Source: Heracleum sosnowskyi (lineage: Eukaryota > Streptophyta > Magnoliopsida > Apiales > Apiaceae). From it: DNA of 64,000 bases. A program made the translations under genes and the position numbers. The stretch is taken from assembly GCA_030848705.1 (NCBI GenBank), contig CM061245.1, positions 76,743,564 through 76,807,563 on the forward strand, given 5' to 3'. The notes under the pieces are model-generated. The model was not told where the DNA came from and ran no database searches. It saw only the letters and a program-made list of their open reading frames with translations. This document shows, one piece after another, positions 33,600 through 46,273 of the stretch. Positions within the stretch are counted from its first letter, which is position 1, and each line of letters starts with the position of its first letter.

Positions 33600-33870
33600 C
33601 CAAATAATAAATATTAAATTATTATTCAATATAACTACTTAAGTGAATATTAAAAATAATATTCACTTAATTAAATAATAATCAATTAATAAATATTGAA
33701 TTATTATTCAATATAAACACTTAAGTGAATATTCAAAAATAATATTCACTTTAATTAAATAATATTCAATTAATACTTATTGAATTATTATTCAATATAA
33801 AACACTTAAGTGAATATTCAAGATAATATTCACTTAATTAAATAATATTCAAATAATATTTATTATAATA
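33600..33870. repeat. AT-rich inverted and direct repeats in the solo LTR
   Basis: The block AAGTGAATATT ... AATATTCACTT, a short inverted repeat, recurs three times (near 33,643, 33,722 and 33,805), separated by AATAAT(A)TTCAATTAATA sequence. Confidence 0.8.
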
Positions 33871-36186
33871 TTATTTAAATATCTCACCTTAAATATCCCA
33901 TAATATAGATATTGGAATATTTAATAAATCTTTAAAATATAACCGTCCCTGGAACCTTCCAGCTTTTGGCAGTAGTTTAAAATAATTTGACTCCCGGTCT
34001 AAGTTTTAAAACCATCGTACAAGTACTCTATACTTAGAGTCTTTAACCTTTAACCTTGGTTTATATCTAGTACTTATCTAGCATATAAACATTATACCTT
34101 ATACAGCTTTTTACAAAGCGAAAACAGTTTTACGTTATTTCACAGCATTAAGCAGCATATATAGCAATACCACAACATATATCACAACAACATCATTATA
34201 TGGTATAGGGTTTGAAAACTTGCCTTGGGGTCTTGGTGGTGTGGTAGTGGGGGCTTGAGAGTGTGCGCGTCGATCTATAACAAGATGTACAATTACAGTC
34301 AGTCCCCTAGAACCATTTAATGTGCTATAACTCAAGCACTACAGTTCTACCAATTAAAATTAAACGTCTCGCTCTTGGTCATCTATAACCTCGTGACATT
34401 CCGTAAACTTCTAAGTCAAAAGCTTGGGTGAAAACCATTCACAAATCCCAAGTTCTTTTACTTTACCATTTCCTTGTTTTAAACCATCCCCTTAAGGGTA
34501 TTTCACTCGCGCAACCTTTGTTCTCGCATTTTTCTAAAATCACAAACTTATCGTTTTGACACGAAACCTTCTAGGTTCCTTTCTAGACTATACATACTAG
34601 TATTCATTTTAATATCTCAATCCAATTCCAATTTTAAAGGGCTTGATCCCTATCTAAAAGTTCATACAATGAACTATCTAGTTACGCGAAACCGCTTTCA
34701 CTAAAACGGACGTTTCTCCTAAACCGTAAATCGAAACGACACGATTCTTTCGCTAAAACAATCTAGGAAACAGAGCCTACATTCTAATGGTCAGAAACTT
34801 CATGTTTATGCCCTGTATTACAACCATGGTTTCTGTCTAAACTACCTAAGTAAAATCTGACATGGTAACGGCGCTTACGCGTACTTCCCGTATTTTTAAA
34901 CACTCAATCCAACTACAATTCAACCATCAACCAACCACCAATCAAACTCAAGCCAATACTGCCATTTTTATGTCCAAACAAGGTCATACTCTAATTCATA
35001 AGTTCATCCACAAATCAACCATTAAACATGCTTAAAATCATGCATACATGCTTCATTCTAACATAGTTCTAATCAATCACTTCTAGCTACTAGATCAAAG
35101 CATAATCTTAAAAAAGAAAGAAGTTTTATACCTTCCTTGGATCTTAACAAAGTCTATATATGGATGATATATCCTTCCTTGCTCCTTAACTATGCTAATC
35201 AAACCTAAAATCATCAAAACAAAACAAGATTCTATGAGATAACTATTCACATCACTATTCATCATCAACTTTGAATCCATTTTTGACCAAGCTATGATCC
35301 ATGGATGAGGCTAAGATTAGAGATCTACCTTGGATATTGGAAGAGGGTGATTTAGATTCCAATATCAAGATTTATGGTTGAGTGGAAGTTGGAGCAAAAG
35401 TTTTAAGCTTCTTGAAGATGAAAATAGCCGAATGCTCTTGTTCTTCAAGATGCATCTCTTTTTGCTTTTGTTTTCTTTGATTTTCTTTTGCTTTTGTTTG
35501 TCTAATTAATCTTTAACACTTAGTAATTGATTTGTGTGGCTAATAAAAGGACTTGTCATCAATGACAAGGCTAATTTGAACTTGTGGTGGTGGTGAAAGT
35601 GGTGACAAGGTGGTGATTCATCACCTTGTCATCACTTTGTCATGCTTATGTCATTCCCTTGCATCATGCTTATGTCATCCTTTGCATCCTCAATCCTTTT
35701 TATATATTGCACTTGATGATCTCATATAATACTCCTCCTTTGGTTAGGGTTTAATCCATAATTTATTACGCTTTTGTTTCGTGATAGTTTCAAGTGGTTC
35801 TAAAGACGTTTCTATGTACCAAAGCTAGGGTACTTCCTTTATCCTTCCATTACCTTTGTCTAGTATATAATCTTAGGTTTCTCACCTTGGTTTAAGATAT
35901 GATCATGTATTTCTCATTCCACATACTTTCTTAAAACGATCAAATCAATACATCCTTAACTGTCCAGTGAATAGTGATTTAAAACTCGAATGGGAATCTT
36001 CTGATTCTGATTGCATTTGCATTCACTTATTCTCCTTATACATCAATAATATCACTTCGAAACATTCATTCCATGTCGTCTACATAGTGTGGTCTGAAAA
36101 ACTTTTCATCAGCAAAATTACTATTCATCAGTGGAAATTTACTATTCATCAAGGTTTTAATTATTACAAAATTTTGGGATATTACA

Positions 36187-36326
36187 TTAAGGCTGGCTAT
36201 AAATGGAAACGCTCTTTTGTGAAAGAGGTTTATGTAGTTAAAGTTAAAAATGTTGTTTTGCCTGACAAAGGCCAGTTCTTTAAATATGCCGGACCCAATC
36301 AAGTTTGGGTTCCGAGGAAAGACTAA
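36187..36326 (+). pseudogene. gag: Sire-B gag, C-terminal tail
   Basis: Frame 3 resumes after the solo LTR with KAGYKWKRSFVKEV and VVLPDKGQFFKYAGPNQVW, and ends VPRKD at 36,324-36,326. It matches the end of Sire-C Gag. The protease frame overlaps it by about 22 bases in the -1 phase. Confidence 0.88.
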
Positions 36327-36994
36327 TCAATTTGATACTGCATGGTGTGGAACAGGTAAACCGTGTTATGTGGGTTCTTGACAGTGGCTATTCAAGGCAT
36401 ATGACTGGAGATAGAGCCCTTCTATCAAATGTGGTTGAGAAAGGCGGCCCAGGAGTTACCTTTGGAGATAACGGCAAGGGTATTACCAGAGGATATGGCT
36501 GTTTGAAGTTTGGAAATGTTATCATTCAAGATGTATCTATTGTGGAAGGTCTGAAGTTCAATCTTCTCAGCATCAATCATTTCTGTGACAGAGGATATGT
36601 TGTTTCCTTTGAGAAAGATAGATGTCATATCCTTCACAAGAAGAATGGAAAGCCTGCTCTTCAAGGAGTAAGGAAAGGTGATTTGTTCATAGCTGATCTG
36701 CACTCTGGATCCAAAGATGAAGTTACTTGTTTTTATGCTAAAGCTTCATCAGATGAGAGTTGGCTATGGCACAAGAAGATGTCTCACCTTAACTTCAAAA
36801 CCATTAACTCTTTAGTCAAGAGGGAATTGGTTAGAGGTTTGCCTCAGATGGAATTTACACAGGAAGGACTGTGTGAGGCATGTCAGAAAGGAAAGTCAAA
36901 GAAAGCGTCTCACAAGGGCACTGACACATCATCAATAACTGAACCACATCAGCTACTGCACATGGATTTGTTTGGTCCAGTTAATGTGAAATAA
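36305..36994 (+). pseudogene. pol: Sire-B protease and N-terminal integrase, truncated
   Basis: Open frame in the -1 phase to gag. The protease motif WVLDSGYSRHMTGD is near residue 20, then GYGCLKFGNVIIQDVSIVEG. The integrase zinc-binding region follows (HKKMSHLNFKTINSL ... CEACQKGKSKK), then LLHMDLFGPVNV with the first catalytic Asp. Similarity to copia pol stops there and a TAA follows at 36,992-36,994. RT, RNase H and the rest of integrase are not found, so this is a truncated end. Confidence 0.92.
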
Positions 36995-38420
36995 GCAAAC
37001 CATAATGTTTAATCTCGCACTGATGTAATACCACATTAGCTTACGCCTAAGAATACTTTATAGTTCATGGTGAGTGGTGGATGTAGATAAAAATTTCGAT
37101 GGGGGCACAATATATACAAGATACTTTTGTCACAATCTATAAGATCGGTTGTTCATAATATTAAATATTTTTTTCTTTTATAATATCTTTTTTACATTTT
37201 TAATATATAACTAAATATTTTGTTCTACAATTATTTTAGGGCCACTCAAAATTTTTTAATGAAGGCGCTTCATTAAATGTTCACATTTATACGATAAATT
37301 ACTAATAAAATTTGTAATTTTTTCTCGGGGACACGTTTTCTTGTAGGCCTCTACAAGGAAATCATGTAAACTTAGTCATGGTTTCTATTTTTTTAAAAGG
37401 CTAATATGTTAATTTAGCGGCTTGTATGGCTGGAAATACACACATTGTAAAACCATGTGGCTTTTCATGAATTTTATAACGACGCACTCTTTGCTAGGTT
37501 TCTGAAACGGATGGTAATTATGCACGTAGTCTTCTGATCGCTTTGCTGCCAATAGAAATTCTTGTACGAGCCAAGGGGTTATACATATAATCATAATACC
37601 CCATATATCAAAATTTTAGACCACTCATGGATGTTCAAAATAAACCAGTAATATTAATGAATTAATACTGAGTTTATTTAAACAAATCAGAAATATAAAT
37701 GAATTAATATTGATTTGATCCGAGAGCCTCTTCCCCATTCCGCACACTAATTGCTTATCTATGCATTCATTACAGTAGTAACTTTTCATTTCGGTGTATA
37801 TCTTAGTTTCTAATCACAACGTGCAAAATCAGGTGAAAATAATATGCATTATATTTTAGAAGACAAAATTATACATTTCAGATGTAGTTTTCGAAGGTTA
37901 GAAACCATTTTAATGGGTAACATTCCTTCATAAACAGATGTTGCATATAAATTTTATTTTTGGGTGTAATAGCAGATAATATACAAGTGAAAACAAGTTT
38001 ATCTTTCAAAATTTTTACCAGTTAAAATGCATTACAAGAAAAATACTCATATTTATTTTGTGGCTAAATTATTTTTAAACGAATCTATATATTTTGCTTC
38101 AACATACGAAAACTGACATTTTGCTTTTCAGGTTGACGAGCGTATTATCGAATATTGATTCGCGATTGACACTTTCAAATACCTACTACATGGGCTGTTT
38201 GCAAACTTCTTGATAAAGCTCATGGCACAATATGCCATCACCCAACAGCCTAAACAATCACCGAGGAATGGGGGCTTCCAATTACATTTTCATGCATTTT
38301 AAGAAAACTTTTTCGGCCCATAGACTTCATTTTGTAACAACACCTGTACAATCAGAAATTTTAAATACTAAATACGTCGCATTTCAATGCTAGAAAATGG
38401 TTCATACCTTGCACGGGCTA
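36995..38420. other. Intergenic sequence between the Sire nest and Sire-D
   Basis: AT-rich and non-coding. No open frame above about 65 codons, no element end and no RNA gene that I can support. Confidence 0.6.
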
Positions 38421-41270
38421 TGTTGGATATGAAGATCACTAGTAAACTAGACAGAGGGGGGGGGGGTGAATGGATAGTTTGAATGTTTTTCGTTTCTTGA
38501 AACTTAAAACTGTATATGATTGTATTTGTTAGATATTGCGGAATGAAATGAAACTGAACACACACAATCACTTTAATCTACTTTTTATTAAGCAAATTAA
38601 ATACTACAGCTTTACAGAATTTCACAGATGAAATTCTGGCTTCTAAACAAGAACAGTTTGTATCTTGTTTTCTTGCAGAGAAAAGAGTGCTTGAAATAAA
38701 TCTATGCGTTTTTCTCTTTCAGCTAACAATAGGGTGTGCAAGATATATATAACTTATACAGACTAGTGCACACACCTATTTACACAGTTACCCCTCACTG
38801 TAAGTCCAACTTGTCCTGCCATAAGAAGTTAACTGTGTTAGGAAGGACCACTTGCTTTTCGGAGTCTTTCCCGTTCCTGTAGCTGCTTGTCTCTTGTCTT
38901 TCTCTCCAAGTTTAGCTATAGATTTGCCATCTGTTCTTTGGACCACCTTACCAGAACAGATGCTTCAGTATTTGTCTCCTTTGAATTTTGGTTATGTACC
39001 TTGATTTATCTTGTTATGAACGACTAAGTGTTGACATCGTGAACTCCAGTGTGTTCCTGACTTCACGATATATCCTTTGAAGACTTCGCGACATAGCCCT
39101 TGAAGACTTCGCGACATAGCCTTATTGAGGACTTCGCGATCTAGGCTTTTTGAGGACTTCACTGTTGTGTTTCGGGGCAACAAACGCAGAGAAAACAGTC
39201 GTAAAAACAATAATAATCCGAAACCCTAACCCTAGGATCCGTGTACAAGACATGGCTGATTATGGAGAAACGAAATCATACCTTAATCGAGCTTATAATA
39301 TTCAGAAACTTGGAGGTCCTTGTTGTAACCACCACACAGCCCTTGTTCAAGATCTGCGTCGCCAAAGTAGTCCACACGAACGCTTGATCGTCCAATGATC
39401 ACGGAGTTGGTACTAGCCAAATAAAACCGCCCTCAAAACCTTCTCTCTCTCTGTTTCTAGCCTCTCTAATATGCAGAGCTGCTAGGGTTTTTCTGAAAAA
39501 TGAATTTTCAACTTAACCTAAAACAATACATCATAATGTATTTATCTAAAAAGAGAATTTTGGGCCTTGCTTAATCTGATTGGGCTTCCAAAACCCAATC
39601 TGATTATTAGTATTATTAATTATTATATTCGAATTATTATATAATTAATCAAGTCCTACTTAATTAATCCAATAATTCAATAATAATAATAATAATTCAA
39701 TTAAATTCGAAATTTAATTAATGCTCCGTTTAAAACGTTCTTTATGTGTAACCCTTTAGGTTATTATTACGTTGGCAATAATTTTAATATCTCATAATAA
39801 AATTATAAACAATGAGCGGCATCTATTAATACATCATTGCTACCCAAGTAATAATAATAATTGGTGATCCAATTAAACCTTTCGTGACTAATGTTTCCGT
39901 GTAATATAATCCCTTTAACCAAATATTATAGATTAAACTCGAGGCATGTTATTAGTCATCCTCTTCAACATTTAATCCAGGTTTCCTTGATCAATGAGTA
40001 GACTATTAAAACAAATCAATATTTGAGCATGGCCATGCATTTTCATAGTCTCACTCAATCAAGAGGCCAATAATATCTCTCCTAATAATAGGAGGGTTAA
40101 ATCCTATATCTATCATTCATATTTCTCATACGACTCATAATATACCTGATGTCCACTTTTATCATCACCCGGTCAAAGGTAACTTTTAATGTAATCAAAG
40201 TATATTAATCCTCGTATATAAATATATAATGATCTCAAGTCTAAGGATCATTACACCATTATCACTGTGAGCTATTCTAATGACTTTATTACCATGTAGA
40301 ATATCACTGTGGGTCAATCCGGTGCCATGTAGAATATTACATGCACCTATGTTCTTGACTTTAGTATCACTATACCTATGTCCAATGAGATGTGGTCATT
40401 TAGTCAACGATCATACTAATCTTTATGCATCATAATTGTCCCAATTCATAATGCTTAATTAGGGATATTTTAGGAATATAAACACTATTCTTATAATCTC
40501 ATTTTTAAGTCACATACTTAAAGATATAGAATACGTGTTCGTTATTCCAAGGACATTTATTACTCTAACATTAACATCGCAGTAAATAAAGACATAATAA
40601 TTGTTGTTGAATAATCAATAGAACATAATTATTATTAAATAACAAAATAGTGTTTCCCGGAAGTACAATTGTATTGTCTCTAGGGCACTAATACTAACAT
40701 TCACGACATAGCCTTCTTGAGGACTTCGCGACTTAGGCTTTTTTAGGACTTCGCGACATAGCCTTTTTGGGGACTTCGCGATCTAGGCCTTTTGATGACT
40801 TCACGATCCAATACATTTTGACTTTGCGGTATCAACACTTCACGATATGAGTAATGAAGACTTCACGACATAGTTCATTTAGGACTATGCGATCTCAGTA
40901 CTTCACGACATGGATATTTTAGACTTCACGACATAGCTTTATTTTGACTTCACGGTATAGGGACTTGGAAAAACTTCTGAAACTTATTTCTTCAGGGCCT
41001 TATTCATCTCCATCCTGCTGCATGAACATTTCTGAACTTCTACCAGGATAATTATTCCATGGCCTATGTACATTCTAGATTGCAAGAAGCTTACTAAGCT
41101 CATTATAACTTTGAGCATACAAGATAAAGCTAAGTACATGAAAACAATACAAGTACAATAGAGACCTATACTATATCCCAGTGAAAGAATTCACTAGGTC
41201 ATGTAGAGTGACATAGTCACAAAAAGTAGGCTTGTTAATAGTGGTTTTCAGACATGTCTTGAGCCTAACA
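38421..41270 (-). repeat. 3' LTR of Sire-D, interrupted by a solo LTR
   Basis: TGTTGGATATGAAG ... GAGCCTAACA on the plus strand. Without the insertion (39,163-40,699 plus the 5-bp duplication) it is 1,308 bp, against 1,301 bp for the other LTR. It has a run of 11 G where the other LTR has 6. Confidence 0.93.
39163..40699 (-). mobile_element. Solo LTR inside the Sire-D 3' LTR
   Basis: It starts TGTTGTGTTTCGGGG and ends CACTAATACTAACA, flanked by perfect TTCAC duplications (39,158-39,162 and 40,700-40,704). On the minus strand it starts TGTTAGTATTAGTGCCCTAG, like several copia LTRs. It is 1,537 bp, with no coding region, no primer site and no second LTR. The short frame at 39,150-39,398 crosses the junction and is not a gene. 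Confidence 0.85.
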
Positions 41271-41285
41271 ATCTCCCCCAAATTG
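41271..41285 (-). promoter_or_regulatory. Polypurine tract of Sire-D
   Basis: On the minus strand AATTTGGGGGAGAT abuts the 3' LTR start TGTTAGG. It is very like the AGGGGGAGAT tract of Sire-C. Confidence 0.85.
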
Positions 41286-41422
41286 TGAGTAAGAAACTTA
41301 GGCACAATTTCATGTCTGATAACAAGCCTAACTTACATAAAAGGAATTAAATATCAGAGAGAACAATAGATGAACATTATGAACATAGATTTAATTACAT
41401 ATTGAAAGTGAAAGCTTACAGA

Positions 41423-44400
41423 TTATCTTTGTTGCTCAACAACTTCAGTTTCCATTTGCTTCTCAAGATAGTCATCATAAACTTTCTTCTTTCTCACTTC
41501 TTCCTTTCTCTTCATATCTGAAATGGCTGCTTGAAGTTCATCCCTTGCAATTAGTTCTTCAATGATAGGTGAGTCTTCTAGATCTTCAATTGCAGCTTTA
41601 AGGGCACTTTCCACATAGGAATCTAAAAACTCCATCCTTATCTTGCGTTTTCCTCCATTTTTATTTTTGTATTCCACAATATAATGATTTTGTTTCACTT
41701 TGCACAACCCTTTCTTTCTCAACTCTTTAGCCCTTTCTTCCATCTCAGCCATATCTTTCTCTTTCTGAATGTTCTTCTCTTCATTTAGCTTCCTTAGATT
41801 CTCCTGATAATCAGAGTGCATCTTCAAGAACCTGGAAATCTCTATCTTCCATAACCTTTCTTCCTTTTCTTCAAAGTTCAGCAGTGCATTTATTCTTTCA
41901 AGCTCATATAGAGGAAAGTATTGCCAGCTTCCATGCTTCATTTCTCTTTCTCTTCCATCAGTGTATTTGATCTCTAGATGACTTTGCTTCACTTTGAATT
42001 CAAAGATTCTTTGAGCTCTCAGAAATGCTAGGGCATCTTCATCATAATCTTCATCCAGAGGAAGAACATTAATCCCAACTACATTTGTGATCACCCCATT
42101 CTTCTTTGTTATCCTTGTTCTTTTGGCTACACTCTTGATCTTCAAATGCTTCACTTGAGGTAGCTTTCTGGAACAGGGAGATTTAGTCTTCAGTGCCACA
42201 TCATTTGGAAGTAGCTTCATCCCTTTCCCTTTCATCCACTGTAACACTCCACTGGCTGTGACTTTGTGGAAGTGTCTTTTTGATTTTTCTTTTGTGGCTG
42301 CAAATTTCTTCTGTGGCAAACCAGTTTCAGAAGTCTTGGATATTGATTTTGGAGGATCATTACTAACAGTACCCACCCTAGACTTAGAGTCTTGTGTAGT
42401 GGTTAAGGTACTGCTAACAATGTCCTTGACTTGCTTATTTCCACTCCTCTTCTTAACAGATTCTTTCTTTCCCTTGGAGACCTTCTTGTCATCATTAGCA
42501 TCCTTAGATTTCTTTGAAGATTTGCTTTTGCTGCTATCACTTGCTCCATCCTTATCACTCCTTGTTTGACTTTTCCTCCTATAGGTTTTTTCTTGATCAT
42601 CCTCCTTATCATCTTTCTTATCTCTCCTTTCTTTGAGTGACTCAGGAATTCTGCCATGAATTAGGAATGATTGGAGAATTTGAATTGTCTCTAGCTCTTC
42701 TGCAGTCCTGACTCCTCTCTTTGCTCTCAGCATTTGTAACACTTGATTTGCTTTGTCTCTGTTCTTTATTGTCAAATGAGCAGGAATCACCAGTTGATCA
42801 ATATTGTTTGTTTTGCTTAGACTTTGAAAGAGTATCGTCCTTGGGTTAGAGATAACTTCAGGCAATCTTTGAAATTGGTCTTTCTTTAAGTCATCATACA
42901 GCCTCTTGTTGTTCTCCCCATGCTTCTCAATAAACTCCAGAAGTGTGTTCAGCTCAGTAAACCTCAGCTTCTCTAGAGTTTCAAAGGATAAATGCCACAA
43001 GCAATTGTCCTTGGATACCATGATAATTTCTCTTAGATGAGCATCCTTGATTTTCCTGACTGCCACTATAAAATATTTGATTTGTTCATTGATCTTGCTT
43101 CTGTAGTTGAGAGTGTTGCCTTGTACACTGGTTTGAATGTCTTTCAGAAACTCCAGGAAGGCCTCATCATGATAGATGTGAGAATTGGCAACTTCCTGTA
43201 GCTTGGCATCAGTGACCATGTTTACTTTGATTGGTTTGGCACTTGTTGTGATTTGAAGAGCTGAGATATCCATTGGCATTGTAGAGGGATAGTAGGTGGT
43301 TGTAACTGTGCTTCTTTGACCTTGTTGATTTATGACATCCACAGAGGGGAGAGTGATTGGTTTTAGAGTTTCTTCAGTGACCTTGCCCTTTAGCTTCTGT
43401 AGCTTGGCTGGTACTCCCCCTTTCTTTTCCACAATGACCTCCTTTCCTTTCTCCCCCTTAGGCTTGGGATCAGACAAGATGTCTTGAGCTTCTCCAGGAA
43501 CAGGAAGGTTCATACTTCATAGCAGAGTTGTCATCATTTGTTGTTGGACTAGCAAGATATTAGAAGTGGCATTGCTTTGGTCATCCAACTTAGCATTGAG
43601 CTTTTCCAACGAGTGAGAGAGCACTTTGTTTTCAGATTTGAGTTCAGCTACTTCCCTTTCCAAGCCATCCACCTTTGAGAAGAGTTGTTGAGATTTGAAT
43701 GAATTCAGAGATTGATCTTTGATCCTTGAGAAGTCAAATTTAGAGATGTCAGAAATGGGAACTTCATCCACAAGCTTGTTTCCATACTGATTCTTCCACA
43801 TGACAATGAGCATGGAGTTGGAGTTGATGTTGGCTTGCACTTGGTTTTCTAGCTTGGCAGAGAGCTTCTTCATATTATCTGAAACCAAGGCTAGAGTGAG
43901 ATCCATCTTTGTGACATGTTGAGAAGTTTTCTGCACCTCCTTCAGGATGCCATCCACCTTGGGAAAGTCAGAGAGATAACAGTTCCTGAGCTGTGCCATA
44001 GAATGATCTGTCTCTTCTTTGATTGTGGATATTTTTGACTGGAGACCTTTCCCAAGGAAATGCATAGCCTTTAGCTGACTCTTGTACACTTCATTCACAA
44101 CATCATAGATTTCTGCAGGAGAGAGACTTTTAGCATTAGACCCCAAAGCAGTTAAGTAGTCCTCCCTGAGAAAAGCTAGTGCATCCTTCAGCTTGACAGA
44201 TCTCTTGGCATCCAACCAGGCATCAATATTTCCATCCTGTTGGGCCTCATCTATAATATTTTCCTGTTGATTCTCAACATCCTCCTTGTGACACAGAAGA
44301 ATGGCTTCATAGTCTGAATTTGGAAGATTTGCTGTTAGGAGATGTTGAGCTATTTTAGAGATCTCATCAATCTGTGCCACATGAAGATTTTGGAGTTCTT

Positions 44401-46273
44401 CTTCCGTCAATTGTGATGGCACAGATGATGATCCTGAATGCATGTCATGTTGCACAGGCTTCAGCCATTATGACAAGGTGGCCTGAGCCAAGTAAGAGCT
44501 AGTGCTAGGCACCTCATGGGGGATAGAGATCTGAGTTTCCTCCAGTCTTGGAATGAATGTGGAGTCTGATGTTGTCTCCATTGAAATGGGATGTGTTACA
44601 GCATCATCTCCATGTGCCTGTGAAGGCAAGTCCAAATCCCTAAGGATTGGAGAGGTTGACACAGAGTCTCCAGTAAAGACAGGTGAATGCTCTGTGTTTT
44701 TGTTGGTGTCATTAGAATATGCCCCAACGTGCATTTCCTGACCAACTAAATGAGGGTCCTGGGTTGTGAGCACAGTGTCAAACACCATGTCACTTAAAAT
44801 TGGCTCATTCACTGATTCAACTTGTGAATGATCAATAGCAGGATTGTCATGAGAATGACTTTCCTGTAAAGAAGAAATTTGAGATGTAGAATCTGGAAGA
44901 GAAGAGGGGTTTAGACTTGATTTTGGCAACTCCCCCTGAGAGATAGAAGGAATTTCAACATTGATGTGCTCTCCACTCAGTGAATGATCACCCTTATTTC
45001 CACCTGAGTCAAGAGTGAGTTCTTGACTCTGTGCTGACTCTTTACAGATTATAGTGGGGAGACTACTCTTTTCAATGCCAATGCCCTGTTGAGAGGACAT
45101 TGACAGTAATAGGTGTACCCCTTTTAACATAGCTGAATCCTGTTGGGAGGATTCAGTGGCAGCTATAGATTTGGATTTCTTCTTTTGTCTGGTGAGCTGT
45201 GACTCAGGTTCCTCACTTCCTAAATCTACAGACTCATCAATTATAGCAAGGGCTCTCTTCTTAGTCTTCTTTTTAGTAACACCAACCTTTTGGGAGATTG
45301 GTGCACTTGGCTCCCTAATAACTAATGTACTGTTTGCAGGGGGGTCACTGGATGGGTTAGGAAGGTTGGGGTTAGACTCTGAGGCTTCAGCAGTCTTAGC
45401 CTTTCCTTTCCAGGAAAGTTCATGATATATAGGCTGATCAAGTGTGTAAGTTTTGAATGTGTTTTGAATATGCTCTGTCACACTCAAAATTACATCCACC
45501 TGATTCCTAGTGTCCAATGTACCAAAAAGAACTTTGGACATGGACTTAGGATAAGCCAATTTTGATGTGTCTACTCCTTCTAATTCATGCAAATGAGAAT
45601 CTAAATAATTTAATATGCATTGAATAAAGCGAGGGTAGAAAATTTCAGTACCTCTGTTGCGTGGAGTCTTACCTAACCTTTGAGCCAACTCCCTTACAAT
45701 GATTGCTCCTACATTGATTTCCCGGTTGTAGGCCAGGGAATGAGCGAGCCTCACTGCAATATGGCTGATTTGATCCCACCCAGTCTTTCTGCACAGAAAC
45801 ACCTTCTGTAGAGCATCAAACAAGAAGGACCATTCTCTCCTGACATGCTTCTTGGTTAGCTTACCCATGTCAATTTCATCAGCATACTTTATCAGTGTCA
45901 AGAAATCCACCATTTCCAGATCACTTGCTTCAGCATCATGCTCTTCTGTCTTAAAGCTAAACGTCTCATTCACTTCTTTCTCCCCAAACACCAGTTGCTT
46001 TCCTCTAATTGTGCAGTTTATCTCATAGAAAGAAGTGCCATCCTCCCTCGCCATCAAAGTACAAGTTGCAGATCTCCAGAACGCTTCCAGTACATCAACA
46101 TACATGGGTGGATTCAGTGTCAGCGCTTGGCGAAGGTAGGAAGTATTCAAGAAGCGTACAAAGCATTTGTACCTTGGTTTGGCCTCTGTTTCAGATGGGA
46201 TAGTGAGTAGATTGGTCTCTTTGGGTATGGTTAAGGGGTTTGAAGAAGACGTTGTTTGAGATTTGGGTGCCAT
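41423..46273 (-). pseudogene. Sire-D post-pol gene (env position), two in-frame stops
   Basis: One frame of about 1,617 codons on the minus strand, from ATG 46,271-46,273 (MAPKSQTTSSSNPLTIP), split by TAA at 44,468-44,470 and TGA at 43,517-43,519 into 601, 316 and 697 residues. Part 1 has a globular start (YVDVLEAFWRSATCTLMARE, FYEINCTIRGKQLVFGEKEV) and a Ser/Pro-rich end. Part 2 is helical with a coiled-coil end (EREVAELKSENKVLSHSLEK). Part 3 has a very basic Ser/Lys stretch at about 42,390-42,620 (KSKSSKKSKDANDDKKVSKG) and another helical tail (LNEEKNIQKEKDMAEMEERA). The position matches the env-like gene of Sireviruses, but I see no signal peptide or membrane segment, so an envelope role is unsupported. 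Function unknown. Confidence 0.75.

Larger units (their letters stand above)
32124..36186 (-). mobile_element. Solo LTR, 4.06 kb, probably Ty3/gypsy
   Basis: The ends read TGTAACACCCCCAG and GGGATATTACA; on the minus strand it starts TGTAATATCCC and ends GGGGGTGTTACA, as in long gypsy LTRs of the Tekay type, which suggests minus orientation. Flanks are ATAAG (32,119-32,123) and TTAAG (36,187-36,191), a 5-bp duplication with one mismatch. There is no coding region, primer site or second LTR inside, so recombination between two LTRs probably removed the body. Gag of Sire-B resumes on the other side. Confidence 0.75.
19863..36994 (+). mobile_element. Ty1/copia Sirevirus, Sire-B, truncated and twice interrupted
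   Basis: The 5' LTR begins TGAAAGGCATATG at 19,863, is split by Sire-C (21,127-29,969) and ends CCTAACA at 30,070. The primer site follows, then gag (with an internal deletion and one stop), a 4.06-kb solo LTR inside gag, the gag tail, protease and the first part of integrase. Similarity stops at about 36,990 inside integrase, and RT, RNase H and the 3' LTR are absent. The five bases before the LTR are AGCAA. It is closely related to Sire-C: LTR ends, primer site and gag align throughout. Confidence 0.9.

Noticed and set aside
19863..36994. Target duplication for Sire-B and Sire-A
   Set aside because: Both lack a right end in the window, so no duplication can be verified; insertion of Sire-B into Sire-A remains likely but unproven.
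39222..39235. Interstitial telomeric repeat (AAACCCTAACCCTAG)
   Set aside because: Only two CCCTAA units, inside a solo LTR; too short to mean anything.
41423..46273. Envelope glycoprotein
   Set aside because: Position fits the env-like gene of Sireviruses, but no signal peptide or membrane span is visible, so only the position is reported.
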